From assembly GCF_000421845.1 (NCBI RefSeq), contig NZ_ATXU01000009.1, positions 87,892-151,891 of the forward strand: DNA of 64,000 nt, given 5' to 3'. The notes under the pieces are model-generated. The model was given only the letters and a program-made list of their open reading frames with translations. It was not told the origin of the DNA and did no database searches. This document shows, one piece after another, positions 33,863 to 43,226 of the stretch (position 1 is the stretch's first letter; every line of letters begins with the position of its first letter). Origin of the DNA: Leucobacter chironomi DSM 19883 (GTDB taxonomy: Bacteria > Actinomycetota > Actinomycetes > Actinomycetales > Microbacteriaceae). The translations under genes were made by a program, and so were the position numbers.

Positions 33863-34774
33863 GTGAAGAAGACCACCATCCTCGCCGCCTCGGCGGTCGC
33901 GCTGCTGGGCCTCGGCCTCACCGCATGCTCGGCCCCGGCCGACGCGGCATCGGGCGAGGCGTCCGCCACCTGCCCCGACGGCAAGATCCGCTTCGGCATC
34001 CTGCCCTACGAGGACCCCGAGTCGCTCGAGCCCGCCTACCAGGTGCTCGCCGAAGCGCTCTCCGAGAAGCTCGACTGCCCCGTTGAGGTGAGCATCACCG
34101 AGGACTACGCGGCCGAGGTGCTCGCGATGGAGAACGATCAGCTCGAGATCGCCCAGTTCGGCCCGCTCGGCTTCGTGTTCGCCAACGAGCGCGCCGGTGC
34201 CACCGCGATGGTCTCCTTCGGCGACGCCGAGGGCCAGCCCACCACCTACACGGGCGGCATCTGGGTGCCGAAGGATTCGCCCGTGCAGTCCCTCGAGGAT
34301 CTGAAGGGCAAGACCCTCGCCCTCGGCAGCCCCGGCTCGACCTCCGGTGACGCCCTGCCGATGTCGGCGCTCGTCGACGCCGGCATCGACGAGGACGTGC
34401 AGTGGGACTACGCGGGCGGCCACCCCGAGGCGCTGCTCGCACTCGCGAACGGCACCGTCGACGCGGCCCAGATCAACTCGCAGACGCTCGCGACCGCGCT
34501 TTCCGAGGGCACCTTCGACACCTCGAAGTTCCGCCAGGTCTGGGAGTCGGATCCGATCCCGAACGACCCGATCACCGTGCGCAAGAACCTGCCCGAAGAG
34601 TTCCAGACCGCCGTCAAGGAAGCCCTGCTGAGCCTCGACGCCGCCGACGTGGCGAAGGTCAGCGCCTTCCTCGGCGTCGATCCCGCGGGCCCGCTGATCG
34701 AGGTCGACAACAAGACCTACCAGCCGCTGTTCGACCTCGCCGACACCATGGGTCTCACCGAGGCCGACGTCTGA
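33863..34774 (+). CDS. phnD: phosphonate ABC transporter substrate-binding lipoprotein
   Basis: 303-residue PhnD-family lipoprotein. Signal peptide ends in the lipobox LTAC (Cys about 22), so it is lipid-anchored on the outer face of the membrane. Mature protein has the PhnD pattern: [40 protein letters not shown] and [12 protein letters not shown]. These line the phosphonate or phosphite pocket. GTG 33863 follows AAGGAGAA, a strong ribosome site. Stop overlaps the phnC ATG. Confidence 0.93.
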   Translation: MKKTTILAASAVALLGLGLTACSAPADAASGEASATCPDGKIRFGILPYEDPESLEPAYQVLAEALSEKLDCPVEVSITEDYAAEVLAMENDQLEIAQFGPLGFVFANERAGATAMVSFGDAEGQPTTYTGGIWVPKDSPVQSLEDLKGKTLALGSPGSTSGDALPMSALVDAGIDEDVQWDYAGGHPEALLALANGTVDAAQINSQTLATALSEGTFDTSKFRQVWESDPIPNDPITVRKNLPEEFQTAVKEALLSLDAADVAKVSAFLGVDPAGPLIEVDNKTYQPLFDLADTMGLTEADV

Positions 34775-35565
34775 TGAGCGCCGTCACCGTGCTCGGAACC
34801 CCCGCCCAGACGCAGACGGGCGGCACCGCAGAGGTGCTGCTCGACGTGCGAGCCATCTCCAAGAGCTTCGGCGACCGCGTCGTGCTCAGGGACATGAGCA
34901 TGCGCGTGCATGCGGGAGAGGTGGTCGCGTTCCTCGGAGCCAACGGCTCGGGCAAGTCGACCACTCTGCGCGCGGTGAACGGCCTCATCGAGGCGGACTC
35001 AGGCGACATCACGATCGCCGGAGTCCGCCTGACCGAGGCGAGCGCGCAGCGCCGCGCCGAGGCCCGCCGCACCGCGGCCACCGTGTTCCAGAAGATCCAC
35101 CTGGTGCAGCGCCGCACAGTGCTGCAGAACGTGTGCGCCGGCGGCTTCTCGCGGCTGTCGGCGTGGCGCTCGCTGCCCCCGCTCTTCCCGCGCGCGCTGA
35201 AGGAGGAGGCCATGGCCTGCCTCGACCGTGTGGGTCTCGCGGATCGCGCCCACGACCGCGCCGGCAGCCTCTCCGGCGGCCAGCAGCAGCGGGTGGCCAT
35301 CGCCCGGGCGCTCTGCCAGCGGCCGCGCATGATCCTCGCCGACGAGCCCGTCTCGGCCCTCGACCCCAGGGCGGCCGACGACGTGATGAGCCTGCTCCAC
35401 GAGCTCGCCGTCGAGGAGAACCTCGGCGTCGCCGCCGTGCTGCACCAACCCCACCTGGCGCGCAGCTACGCGCACCGGGTGATCGGCCTGCGCGACGGAG
35501 CCCTCGTCTTCGACGCCCCTACCGCCGACATCGATGACATCGAGCTCGCCTCGCTGTACCTCTGA
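34774..35565 (+). CDS. phnC: phosphonate ABC transporter ATP-binding protein
   Basis: 263-residue ABC ATPase that drives the phosphonate importer. All motifs are intact: Walker [10 protein letters not shown] near residue 54, Q-loop [17 protein letters not shown] near 108, signature LSGGQQQR near 168 and Walker [11 protein letters not shown] near 187, H-loop VLHQPH (the usual His is kept). The [13 protein letters not shown] segment is characteristic of PhnC. ATG shares one base with the phnD stop; phnE starts 8 nt after its stop. Confidence 0.94.
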   Translation: MSAVTVLGTPAQTQTGGTAEVLLDVRAISKSFGDRVVLRDMSMRVHAGEVVAFLGANGSGKSTTLRAVNGLIEADSGDITIAGVRLTEASAQRRAEARRTAATVFQKIHLVQRRTVLQNVCAGGFSRLSAWRSLPPLFPRALKEEAMACLDRVGLADRAHDRAGSLSGGQQQRVAIARALCQRPRMILADEPVSALDPRAADDVMSLLHELAVEENLGVAAVLHQPHLARSYAHRVIGLRDGALVFDAPTADIDDIELASLYL

Positions 35566-35573
35566 GGAACCCC

Positions 35574-36416
35574 GTGACTGATACGCTCACCCCCGCCCTC
35601 CGCGAGCCCCGCTCCGAAGACCACATCCCCGTGCCGCGCGATCCGAAGGCCCCGTACCGGGCCGGATCCTGGACCGCGATCATCGTGGTGCTCGTGGTGC
35701 TGCACCTGCTCGCGTTCTCGGCCACCGACTTCCACCCCGCCAAGCTCGTCACCGGGGCGCAGGGCATGGTGAACTTCCTGGCCGAAGCGATCCCGCCGGA
35801 CCTCAGCGGGGAGGTGCTGCAGAAGGGCCTCGAAGGCGCGCTCACCACGCTCTGGATCGGCCTGCTCGGCACCACGATATCGGTGCCCTTCGCGCTGCTG
35901 CTCGCCGTGCTCGGCGCGCGCACCACCGCGCCCAACGCCTTCGTCTACCAGATCGCTCGCGGCATCCTCTCGTTCTTCCGCGCGGTGCCCGACATCGTCT
36001 TCGCTCTCATCTTCGTGACGGCCGTCGGCCTCGGCCCCTTCGCCGGTGTGCTCGCGCTCATCTGCCACAACACCGGTGTGATGGGCAAGCTCTGGTCGGA
36101 GGCGATGGAAGACATCGACCCCGGCCCCGAACAGGCCCTGCGCACGGCCGGCGCCAGTCGCTGGCAGGTGGTCGCGAACGCGACGATCCCGACCGTGCTG
36201 CCGCAGCTGACCGGCCTGCTGCTCTATCGCTTCGACGTGAACGTGCGCTCCTCGCTCGTGCTCGGTCTCGTAGGCGCCGGCGGCATCGGCCTGCTCATCA
36301 ACAAGGCGATCAAGACCTTCCAGTTCGACGAGATGCTCACCTACCTCATCATCATCCTCGTGGTGATCGTGGCGGTCGATCTCGCCTCGGGCTGGATCCG
36401 CAAGCGGCTGCAGTAG
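35574..36416 (+). CDS. phnE: phosphonate ABC transporter permease
   Basis: 280-residue permease with about six membrane helices. The cytoplasmic EAA loop is visible as EQALRTAGASRWQVVANATIP near residue 182, and the PhnE-type FRAVPDIVFALIF stretch near 138. It completes a one-permease PhnCDE transporter. GTG 35574 follows GAGGAAC. Only 62 nt separate it from the wall-anchored phosphoesterase gene, suggesting one transcription unit. Confidence 0.94.
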   Translation: MTDTLTPALREPRSEDHIPVPRDPKAPYRAGSWTAIIVVLVVLHLLAFSATDFHPAKLVTGAQGMVNFLAEAIPPDLSGEVLQKGLEGALTTLWIGLLGTTISVPFALLLAVLGARTTAPNAFVYQIARGILSFFRAVPDIVFALIFVTAVGLGPFAGVLALICHNTGVMGKLWSEAMEDIDPGPEQALRTAGASRWQVVANATIPTVLPQLTGLLLYRFDVNVRSSLVLGLVGAGGIGLLINKAIKTFQFDEMLTYLIIILVVIVAVDLASGWIRKRLQ

Positions 36417-36478
36417 CCCCGGATCCGCCCCTCCCGACACTCCGCAGCATCCGACGCCCGTACAAGGAGATACACCCC

Positions 36479-39367
36479 ATGTCGCCCAGATCCATCCGTC
36501 GCGCCGCGCAGCGGCCCGGCCGCGCCGTCGCGGGAGGAGCGCTGCTCGCGCTCGCCGGCGGCCTGCTCGTCGCCCCCGCGGTCGCCGCGCCGGCCGCCGC
36601 CCTCGCACCCCCGTACACGCAGGACTTCGAAACCGCCGTCGCGCCGGGCCAGGCGCCCGACGGCTGGGCCGTCGAGAGCGCGAACACCGCGGGCATGCGG
36701 GCCGGCTGGGAGGGGTGGACCTTCCACACGCCCGCCGAGGTCGTCTCGGCCTTCGGCAACAGCGGCGACCGCGGCAGCTTCGCCAAGGGGCAGGGCCTCG
36801 TCGCCGTCGTGCACTCCGACAGCAACCGCCCCACCACCGGCACCTTCGACTCGACGCTGTGGGCGCCCGCCTACGCCGTCGATCCCGGCGCCGAAGCGGT
36901 GAGCGTGAGCTTCGACAGCCACTACAAGCAGGGGCAGGCGCCGCAGGAGGCGAAGCTGCTCGCCAGCATCGACGGCGGCGCCCCCGTGGTCGTCGAGGCC
37001 TTCGCCGCGAACCGCCTCAACCAGGCCCACGCCTTCTCGATCGACGTGCCGGCGGGCGCGCAGAGCGTGCGGTTCGGGTGGCAGTACCTGAAGAGCAGCA
37101 ACAACTGGTTCTGGATGATCGACAACGTGTCGATCGCCGAAGCCGCCCCGGCCGACCGCACCCCCGTCGTGACCTCGCTCGCGAAGCCGGTCGCGACGCC
37201 CGGCTCGCGCATCACGGTCTCGCTGAGCGGGCTGCGGGCGGGCCAGCAGCTCGCCGCAGTGCTCGGCGAAGGCGACACCGCCGCGCCGGTCGCCGGGATC
37301 CCCGCCGCCGGAGCCGACGGCACCGTCTCCTTCGAGGTCGCGATCGCGGCCGAGCAGCCGCAGGCCGTACTGCCGCTCGCCATCTCCGGCGACGGGGTGA
37401 CGCCGGTCTCGATCCCGGTCACCGTGCTCTCGGAGATCGCAGAGGCCACCGCCACCACCGAGCCGCAGCTGTGGTGGGACGGATTCGACGGCACCAGCGG
37501 GGCCTGGACCGCCGAGGGCGGCTGGGACTTCCTCACGCGTCAGCAGGTGGTCGACGCGTACGGCCTCGACCGCCGCCACACCTTCACCCGCGCCTCCGGC
37601 GTGATCGCGGTCGCCGAGGCGAAGAACGCCGCTTTCGACGGCGCGCTCGCCGCGGCCCCGATCGCGGTCGAGGGCGGGTCCGAGCTCGAGCTGCGCTTCG
37701 ACAGCCACTTCCGCGTGCGGGGCGGCGGATCCCACACCGGCATCGTCGCCGTGAAGTTCGACACCGGCGAGACCGTCGAGCTGCGCACGATCACCGCTGA
37801 GGAGGAGTCGGCGCAGCCTCGCCTGCCCCTCGCCGTGCCGGCCGCGGCGACCCGCGCGACCGTCGTGTTCGACTACACCGCGCCCGCCGGCGGCGGCTCG
37901 TGGATGATCGACGACGTGCAGCTCGTGACCCCGCTCGCGCCGCTCGCCGACGGCGCCGAGCCCGAGGCCATCGTCGACGTCTTCAGCGACGTGCAGGGCG
38001 CGAACGCGAAGCTGCAGAACCAGGTGCTCCCCGGCTTCCGCAACCTGCCGGGCGGTCGCGCCGACACCGTGATCTCGAACGGCGACCTCACCGGCAACGG
38101 CACGACCGGGCAGTACGACAGCTACTTCGCCGCGTTCAACGCGGGCGGCGGGGCCGACTACGCGACGCGGATCTCGACCATCGGCAACCACGAGTTCTAC
38201 GGCGGCGACGGCTCGGCGACGTACATCCAGCGCTTCCTCGACCGTACGGGCATGCGCGACCTCGGCGTGCCGGGATCCGCGTCCGCGAACCGCGGCCTCT
38301 GGGGCGAGGTCGTCGTCGACGACAAGCTGCCGGTGCTCTGGATCGGCAGCGAGCGCCACGAGTACCACGGCGGCAGCGGACCGTTCGTCGAGATCTGGGA
38401 CGAGCAGTACAACTGGCTGCGTGACCGCCTCGACCACTACCGGGACGCGGGCATGCCGGTGCTGCTGAGCGTGCACCACATCTTCGAGAACTCGGTCTCG
38501 GGCTCCTACGCGAACCTGTACAAGCGCGAGTTCGGCGACGACCAGGAGCGCATGGAGCGCCTGCTGGCCGCCTACCCGAACGTCACGGTGATGAGCTCGC
38601 ACACCCACTGGAGCCCGAAGCTGCACGACTGGAGCGTGGAGCAGCGCTTCGTGCCCACCACCAGCCAGGCGCCGACCGTCATCAACACGGCGGCGGTCAC
38701 CACCCAGTACGGTCCGAGCGGGGACTGGGGCGAGGTGGGCGTCGGCGGCGCGGATCCCGCGGGCCTGCGCATCTCCCTCTACGAGGATCGCCTGCGCGCG
38801 ACGGTCTACGGCTTCGACGCCCAGGCGCAGCCGACCGAGATCAAGCACGTCGACATCGCGCTGCCCGCCGATGAGGCGCCGCCCGCGCCGCCCGAGGTGT
38901 CGCTCGGTGCGAGCACGGTCGTGCAGGGGGGCGAGATCACCGTGGCGGGAGCGGGCTTCCTGCCCGCGGAGGCGCTGCGGATCGAGCTGCGCTCGAAGCC
39001 CGTGGTGCTCGCCTCGCCGGTCGCCGACGCCCAGGGCGCGCTCTCGACGACGGTGCAGATCCCGGCTCAGACCCCGGCCGGCCGGCACAGCCTCGTGGTG
39101 GTGCGGGCCGACGGCACCGAGTTGTCGACCCCCATCGTGGTCACCGCGGCCGAGGGCGGTGGATCCGGCGGCTCGGACGGCGGGCCCGGCAACGGCGGCT
39201 CGGGCGGTGCCGGCGGCTCGGGAACGGCGGATCGCGGGGGCTCGACCTCCGGCTCGCTCTCCCGCACGGGAGCGCAGAGCGCGGCGGCACTCGCGGCCGC
39301 GGCCCTGCTGCTCGTGGTGGGCGGCGGCTCGATCCTCGCGCGCCGCGCTCGGAGACAGCGGGCCTGA
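36479..39367 (+). CDS. secreted, wall-anchored metallophosphoesterase
   Basis: 962 residues. Signal peptide to about 40; a MAM/choice-of-anchor-J-like beta-sandwich (about 45-225) and a second related sandwich (about 320-480); calcineurin-like phosphoesterase (about 495-770); an Ig-like module (about 795-890); Gly/Ser linker; then LSRTG (927-931), a hydrophobic helix and basic tail, a sortase-type signal. Metal motifs: D504-V-Q506 (Gln where DxH is usual), NGD near 533, GNHE (569-572), SVHH and SSHTH. It follows phnE by 62 nt, so may release phosphonate or phosphate from extracellular esters for the importer (inference). Distant relatives cleave nucleotides or phosphodiesters. Confidence 0.85.
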   Translation: MSPRSIRRAAQRPGRAVAGGALLALAGGLLVAPAVAAPAAALAPPYTQDFETAVAPGQAPDGWAVESANTAGMRAGWEGWTFHTPAEVVSAFGNSGDRGSFAKGQGLVAVVHSDSNRPTTGTFDSTLWAPAYAVDPGAEAVSVSFDSHYKQGQAPQEAKLLASIDGGAPVVVEAFAANRLNQAHAFSIDVPAGAQSVRFGWQYLKSSNNWFWMIDNVSIAEAAPADRTPVVTSLAKPVATPGSRITVSLSGLRAGQQLAAVLGEGDTAAPVAGIPAAGADGTVSFEVAIAAEQPQAVLPLAISGDGVTPVSIPVTVLSEIAEATATTEPQLWWDGFDGTSGAWTAEGGWDFLTRQQVVDAYGLDRRHTFTRASGVIAVAEAKNAAFDGALAAAPIAVEGGSELELRFDSHFRVRGGGSHTGIVAVKFDTGETVELRTITAEEESAQPRLPLAVPAAATRATVVFDYTAPAGGGSWMIDDVQLVTPLAPLADGAEPEAIVDVFSDVQGANAKLQNQVLPGFRNLPGGRADTVISNGDLTGNGTTGQYDSYFAAFNAGGGADYATRISTIGNHEFYGGDGSATYIQRFLDRTGMRDLGVPGSASANRGLWGEVVVDDKLPVLWIGSERHEYHGGSGPFVEIWDEQYNWLRDRLDHYRDAGMPVLLSVHHIFENSVSGSYANLYKREFGDDQERMERLLAAYPNVTVMSSHTHWSPKLHDWSVEQRFVPTTSQAPTVINTAAVTTQYGPSGDWGEVGVGGADPAGLRISLYEDRLRATVYGFDAQAQPTEIKHVDIALPADEAPPAPPEVSLGASTVVQGGEITVAGAGFLPAEALRIELRSKPVVLASPVADAQGALSTTVQIPAQTPAGRHSLVVVRADGTELSTPIVVTAAEGGGSGGSDGGPGNGGSGGAGGSGTADRGGSTSGSLSRTGAQSAAALAAAALLLVVGGGSILARRARRQRA

Positions 39368-39378
39368 CCCCTCGTCGC

Positions 39379-39439
39379 GACGGCCCGGCTTCGCCCGTTC
39401 GCACCCCGCTCGGGGTGGAACGCGCGAAGCCGGGCCGTC
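39379..39439. terminator. bidirectional terminator hairpin
   Basis: Perfect 16-bp stem (39379-39394 with 39424-39439) with a smaller hairpin ACCCCG/CGGGGT inside the loop (39403-39416). It lies between the convergent phosphoesterase and MarR genes and can serve both. Confidence 0.8.
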
Positions 39440-39490
39440 GTCGTACGTGGAAGGCGGGTGGCCGGCCGGCCGGGCGCCCGGTGCGCGCCG

Positions 39491-40033
39491 CTACTCGGCC
39501 GCGTGGCCGCGGGTGCAGCGGCCGGCGGGGCCGTCGACGCGGATGTCGTGCGCCGAGGCGTTGAAGCGGTGCAGCCCTTCGCGCAGCCCCTCCAGATCTT
39601 CGGGGCTCCAGTCGGCGAAGCGCTCGTGGTAGGCGTGCGCCCAGCGCGCGCGGATGCGTTCGAGCAGTTCGACGGCCCGCGGGGTGGTGGTGAGGAGCAC
39701 CACGCGGCGGTCCTCGGCCGCCGGCTCGGCGTCGACGAGCCCGAGCTCGCGCAGCTTCGCGATCTGGCGGCTGACCACGGCCTTGTCCATGTCGAGCATC
39801 TGGCCGAGGCCGGTCGCGGTGACCGGCCCTTTCTTGAAGACCAGCTGCAGCACCATCATGCCGACGCCCTTGAGCTCGGAGTCGACCTCCTGCGCGTAGC
39901 TCGCCCAGTGGCTGCGGGCGAAGGCGAAGACCTCGGAGAACTCCGAGATGATCTGCGCGATGCGGTCGTCGCGGGGGGCGTCGGCCGTCCCCGCCGGGGT
40001 GCCCAGCGGGGAGCGGCCATTCTGATCCTCCAT
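39491..40033 (-). CDS. MarR family transcriptional regulator
   Basis: 180-residue MarR-type repressor. Winged helix at about residues 70-125 with TGLGQMLDMDKAVVSRQIAK as recognition region and the wing EDRRVVLLTTT. Helical dimerisation segments lie at both ends. It is the second gene of an operon led by the MFS exporter (10-nt gap). Two palindromes at the exporter promoter (41903-41949) are of MarR type and are its probable operators, giving autoregulated, ligand-induced efflux. Confidence 0.93.
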   Translation of the reverse strand: MEDQNGRSPLGTPAGTADAPRDDRIAQIISEFSEVFAFARSHWASYAQEVDSELKGVGMMVLQLVFKKGPVTATGLGQMLDMDKAVVSRQIAKLRELGLVDAEPAAEDRRVVLLTTTPRAVELLERIRARWAHAYHERFADWSPEDLEGLREGLHRFNASAHDIRVDGPAGRCTRGHAAE

Positions 40034-40043
40034 GGCGTCGAGC

Positions 40044-41777
40044 CTAGCGGGCCTCGGGGCGGTCGCCGCCGCGCTCGTCGCGCTCGGTGCCCACCACCAC
40101 CGGGATCGATCCCGTCGCCACCTGCACGGCGTCGCCGAGGAGCTCGTGCGCGGCGGTGCCGGCGGCGTCGGCTGCGGCTGCGGCCTCGCGTCGGCTCAGC
40201 TCGGCGATGCGCTCGGCGTTGCTCTTGGTGCTCAGCGGGATGTTGGGCAGCAGAGCGATCGCGATGAGCGCCACGATCGCGACGGGGGAGGCGGCGAGGA
40301 AGATGTTGCCGATGGCGTGACCGTACGACGACTCGACGATCTCGCGCACGGGCGCCGTCAGTTCGGCGATCTTCGGGATCGCGTCGCTCTCCTGGAACCG
40401 CTGCAGGTCGGCGAGCACGGCGGGGTCGGGATTCGTCTGCATGAGCGCCGCCAGCTTCGTGAAGCCATCCGTGAAGTAGTCGGCGATCTCGTGGGCGAGG
40501 ATCGCGCCCATCACCGAGATGCCGGCGGTGCCGCCGATGGTGCGGAAGAAGGTCACCGAGGCGCTCGCCGCGCCCATCTCGGTCGGCCCGACCGTGTTCT
40601 GCACGATGAGCACGAGGTTCTGCATGGTCATGCCGACGCCCGCGCCGAGGATCGCCATCGAGATGCCCACGTACCAGTAGTTCGTGTCGTAGCGCAGCTG
40701 GCCCATCATGAGCAGGCCGGCGAGCAGTGCGACGGCGCCGGCCACCATGTAGCGCTTCCACTTGCCGGTGCGGGTGATGATCTGGCCCACGATCGTGGAC
40801 GAGAGCAGCACGCCCGCCATCATGGGCAGGGTCAGCAGGCTGGACTCGATGACGGAGCGTCCGCGCGCGAGCTGCATGTACTGGCCGAGGAACACGGCGG
40901 TGCCCATCATGGCGAGTCCGACCGCGATCGACGCGATGGAGGCGAGGGTGAAGGTTCGGTTCTTGAAGAGCGTCATCGGGATCAGGGGTTCCTCGACCCG
41001 CAGCTCGACGAACACGGCGATCACGAGGGCGGCGATGCCGCCGCCGACCATCGCGACGGTCTGCCACGACCACCACTCGAAGTTGGAGCCGGCGAGCGTC
41101 ACCCAGATGAGCAGGCTCGAGAAGCCGAGGGAGATGAGCGCGGTGCCCCAGTAGTCGATCTTGACCTTCTGCTTGCGCACGGGCAGGTGCAGGGTGCGCT
41201 GCAGCATGATGATCGCGACGATCGCGATGGGGGCGGCGACGTAGAAGTTCCAGCGCCAGCCGACGGTATCGGTGAGCAGGCCGCCGAGCAGGGGGCCGCC
41301 GACCGTGGCGACCGCCATGATCGCGCCCAGGATGCCCATGTACTTGCCGCGCTCGAGCGGGCTGATGATCTCGGCGAGCACGATCTGCGCGAGCGCGCCG
41401 AGGCCGCCGACGCCGAGGCCCTGCACGACGCGGCAGGCGATCAGCCAGGTGGGATCCTGTGCCATGCCGGCGAACGCCGAGCCGACGATGAAGACGATGA
41501 TGGCGACCTGCAGCAGCACCTTCTTGCTGGTGAGGTCGGCGAGCTTGCCCCAGATCGGGGTCGAGATCGCGGCGGCGAGCATGGTGGCCGTGACCACCCA
41601 GGTGAATGCGGCCTGCGTGCCGCCGATGTCGGCGATGATGATCGGCATCGAGGTGCCGACCACGTTCATGGCGAGCATCGAGACGAAGTTGGCGAGGAAG
41701 AGGCCGGCGAGCGCGAGGTTCTTGGCTCGGCCGGTGAGCAGCCCCGTTTCGGGGGCGTGGGTGGAGGGGTGTGACAT
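40044..41777 (-). CDS. MFS drug exporter, DHA2 (EmrB/QacA) family
   Basis: 577-residue proton-coupled exporter with about 14 membrane helices. DHA2 marks: motif A-like GKLADLTSKKVLLQVA near residue 72, motif C-type segment with GLGVGGLGALAQI near 125, and the LLGGLLTDTVGWRWNFY stretch (motif near helix 5-6) at about 160. A hydrophilic tail of about 60 residues follows. Cotranscribed with marR. The promoter carries two palindromic operators, so expression is probably induced by the toxic substrate; identity of that substrate is not visible. Confidence 0.93.
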   Translation of the reverse strand: MSHPSTHAPETGLLTGRAKNLALAGLFLANFVSMLAMNVVGTSMPIIIADIGGTQAAFTWVVTATMLAAAISTPIWGKLADLTSKKVLLQVAIIVFIVGSAFAGMAQDPTWLIACRVVQGLGVGGLGALAQIVLAEIISPLERGKYMGILGAIMAVATVGGPLLGGLLTDTVGWRWNFYVAAPIAIVAIIMLQRTLHLPVRKQKVKIDYWGTALISLGFSSLLIWVTLAGSNFEWWSWQTVAMVGGGIAALVIAVFVELRVEEPLIPMTLFKNRTFTLASIASIAVGLAMMGTAVFLGQYMQLARGRSVIESSLLTLPMMAGVLLSSTIVGQIITRTGKWKRYMVAGAVALLAGLLMMGQLRYDTNYWYVGISMAILGAGVGMTMQNLVLIVQNTVGPTEMGAASASVTFFRTIGGTAGISVMGAILAHEIADYFTDGFTKLAALMQTNPDPAVLADLQRFQESDAIPKIAELTAPVREIVESSYGHAIGNIFLAASPVAIVALIAIALLPNIPLSTKSNAERIAELSRREAAAAADAAGTAAHELLGDAVQVATGSIPVVVGTERDERGGDRPEAR

Positions 41778-41902
41778 CTGGTCCCTTCGCGACGTGCGGG
41801 TGATCGATGCGGCCGGCTCCGGTGAGCGGGCCGCGGCGGGCGGGTGCGGATCCGGGTTCCGGATGAGGGCTCCGGGTGCGAGCCGGGGCCGAGGCCGCCT
41901 TC

Positions 41903-41949
41903 GTTGACGAAGATCAACTATAGGTCAATGGTTGATTTTCGTCAACCAT
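41903..41949 (-). promoter_or_regulatory. exporter promoter with two MarR-type operators
   Basis: Minus-strand promoter: TTGACG (41940-41945), exact 17-nt spacer, TATAGT (41917-41922). Operator 1 is GTTGA-N6-TCAAC (41903-41918), overlapping the -10 box. Operator 2 is ATGGTTGA-N6-TCAACCAT (41928-41949), a perfect 22-bp palindrome covering the -35 box. Their centres are 28 nt apart. The divergent purK start is only 59 nt from operator 2. Confidence 0.85.
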
Positions 41950-42007
41950 CGCCGATCCGGCGCTCGCGGCGCGTGTGCGAGCGGCGCGATGCGGCAGAAT
42001 AGAGGGC

Positions 42008-43156
42008 ATGACTCTCGAGAGCGGCAGCATCACGATCGGCGTCATCGGGGGCGGCCAGCTCGCCCGCATGATGGTGCCGCCGGCCATCCACCTCGGGCTG
42101 CGCATCAGCGTGCTCGCAGAGGCCGAGGGGTCGAGTGCCGCACGCGCCGCCGACGCCGTGGGCGACTACCGCGATCCCGAGACCGTCTACGCCTTCGCCG
42201 AGACCGTCGACGTCGTCACCTTCGACCACGAGCACGTGCCGGGCGAGATCCTGCGCGAGCTCGAGCGCCGCGGCGTCGCCGTGCACCCCCGCCCGGACGC
42301 TCTGCAGTACGCGCAGGACAAGATCCTGATGCGCGAGAAACTCGGCGAGCTGGGCGTGCCGGTGCCCGCATGGGCGGCGGTGTCCGATGGGGACGAGCTG
42401 CAGGCCTTCATCGACGCGCACGGCGGCCGGGCCGTCGTGAAGACCGCCCGCGGCGGATACGACGGTAAAGGCGTGCGCGTGGTGTCGGACGCGGTGGAGG
42501 TGCGCGACTGGTTCACAGCGCTCGCGGAGGACGGCCACGGCGGGCGACTGCTCGTCGAGGAGCTCGTCGACTTCACCCGCGAGCTGTCGCAGCTCGTGGC
42601 GCGGCGCCCCGGCGGCGAGACCCGCACCTGGCCGGTGGTCGAGACCATCCAGCGCGACGGCGTCTGCGCCGAAGTGCTCGCCCCGGCTCCGGTGCAGCGC
42701 GCCGAGACGCTGGACGAGGCCGCCCGCATCGGCAGCGCGGTGGCCGAGGGCGTCGGTGTGACCGGCGTGCTCGCCGTCGAGATGTTCGAGACCCGCGACG
42801 GCCGTGTGCTCGTCAACGAACTGGCCATGCGCCCCCACAACTCCGGCCACTTCTCGATCGAGGGCTCGGTGACGAGCCAGTTCGAGCAGCACCTGCGCGC
42901 GGTGGCCGACCTGCCGCTCGGCGACACCTCGATGGCGGCGCCGGTCGCCGTCATGGTCAACGTGCTCGGCGGTCCCGCGGAGGGGCCGATGCCGGTTCGC
43001 TACGCCGAAGCGCTCGCCGCGCACCCGCGCGCGAAGATCCACAGCTACGACAAGCAGCCGCGCCCCGGCCGCAAGGTGGGGCACGTCACGGTGACGGGCG
43101 ACTCGCTCGACGTCGTGCTCGCCGAGGCGCGCGCCGCCGCGGCGGCGTTCGCCTGA
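42008..43156 (+). CDS. purK: N5-carboxyaminoimidazole ribonucleotide synthase
   Basis: 382-residue ATP-grasp enzyme that makes N5-CAIR from AIR, ATP and bicarbonate in purine synthesis. Motifs: GVIGGGQLARMM at residue 12, FDHEHVP near 75, KTARGGYDGKGV near 150 (ATP-grasp lysine loop) and ELAMRPHNSGHFSIE near 275. The ATG at 42008 has little leader (a CAGAAT -10-like box ends 8 nt before), suggesting a very short or leaderless mRNA. purE follows 70 nt later. Confidence 0.96.
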   Translation: MTLESGSITIGVIGGGQLARMMVPPAIHLGLRISVLAEAEGSSAARAADAVGDYRDPETVYAFAETVDVVTFDHEHVPGEILRELERRGVAVHPRPDALQYAQDKILMREKLGELGVPVPAWAAVSDGDELQAFIDAHGGRAVVKTARGGYDGKGVRVVSDAVEVRDWFTALAEDGHGGRLLVEELVDFTRELSQLVARRPGGETRTWPVVETIQRDGVCAEVLAPAPVQRAETLDEAARIGSAVAEGVGVTGVLAVEMFETRDGRVLVNELAMRPHNSGHFSIEGSVTSQFEQHLRAVADLPLGDTSMAAPVAVMVNVLGGPAEGPMPVRYAEALAAHPRAKIHSYDKQPRPGRKVGHVTVTGDSLDVVLAEARAAAAAFA

Positions 43157-43226
43157 ACTCGCACCGCGGCGGATCCGCCGAGCCTGACGCGGAGCACGGC
43201 CGCCAGGCGACGATACGATGGACCCT

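Noticed and set aside
36341..39088. Minus-strand open frame opposite the phosphoesterase gene
   Set aside because: Shadow of a GC-rich coding strand, with no recognisable domains or ribosome site.
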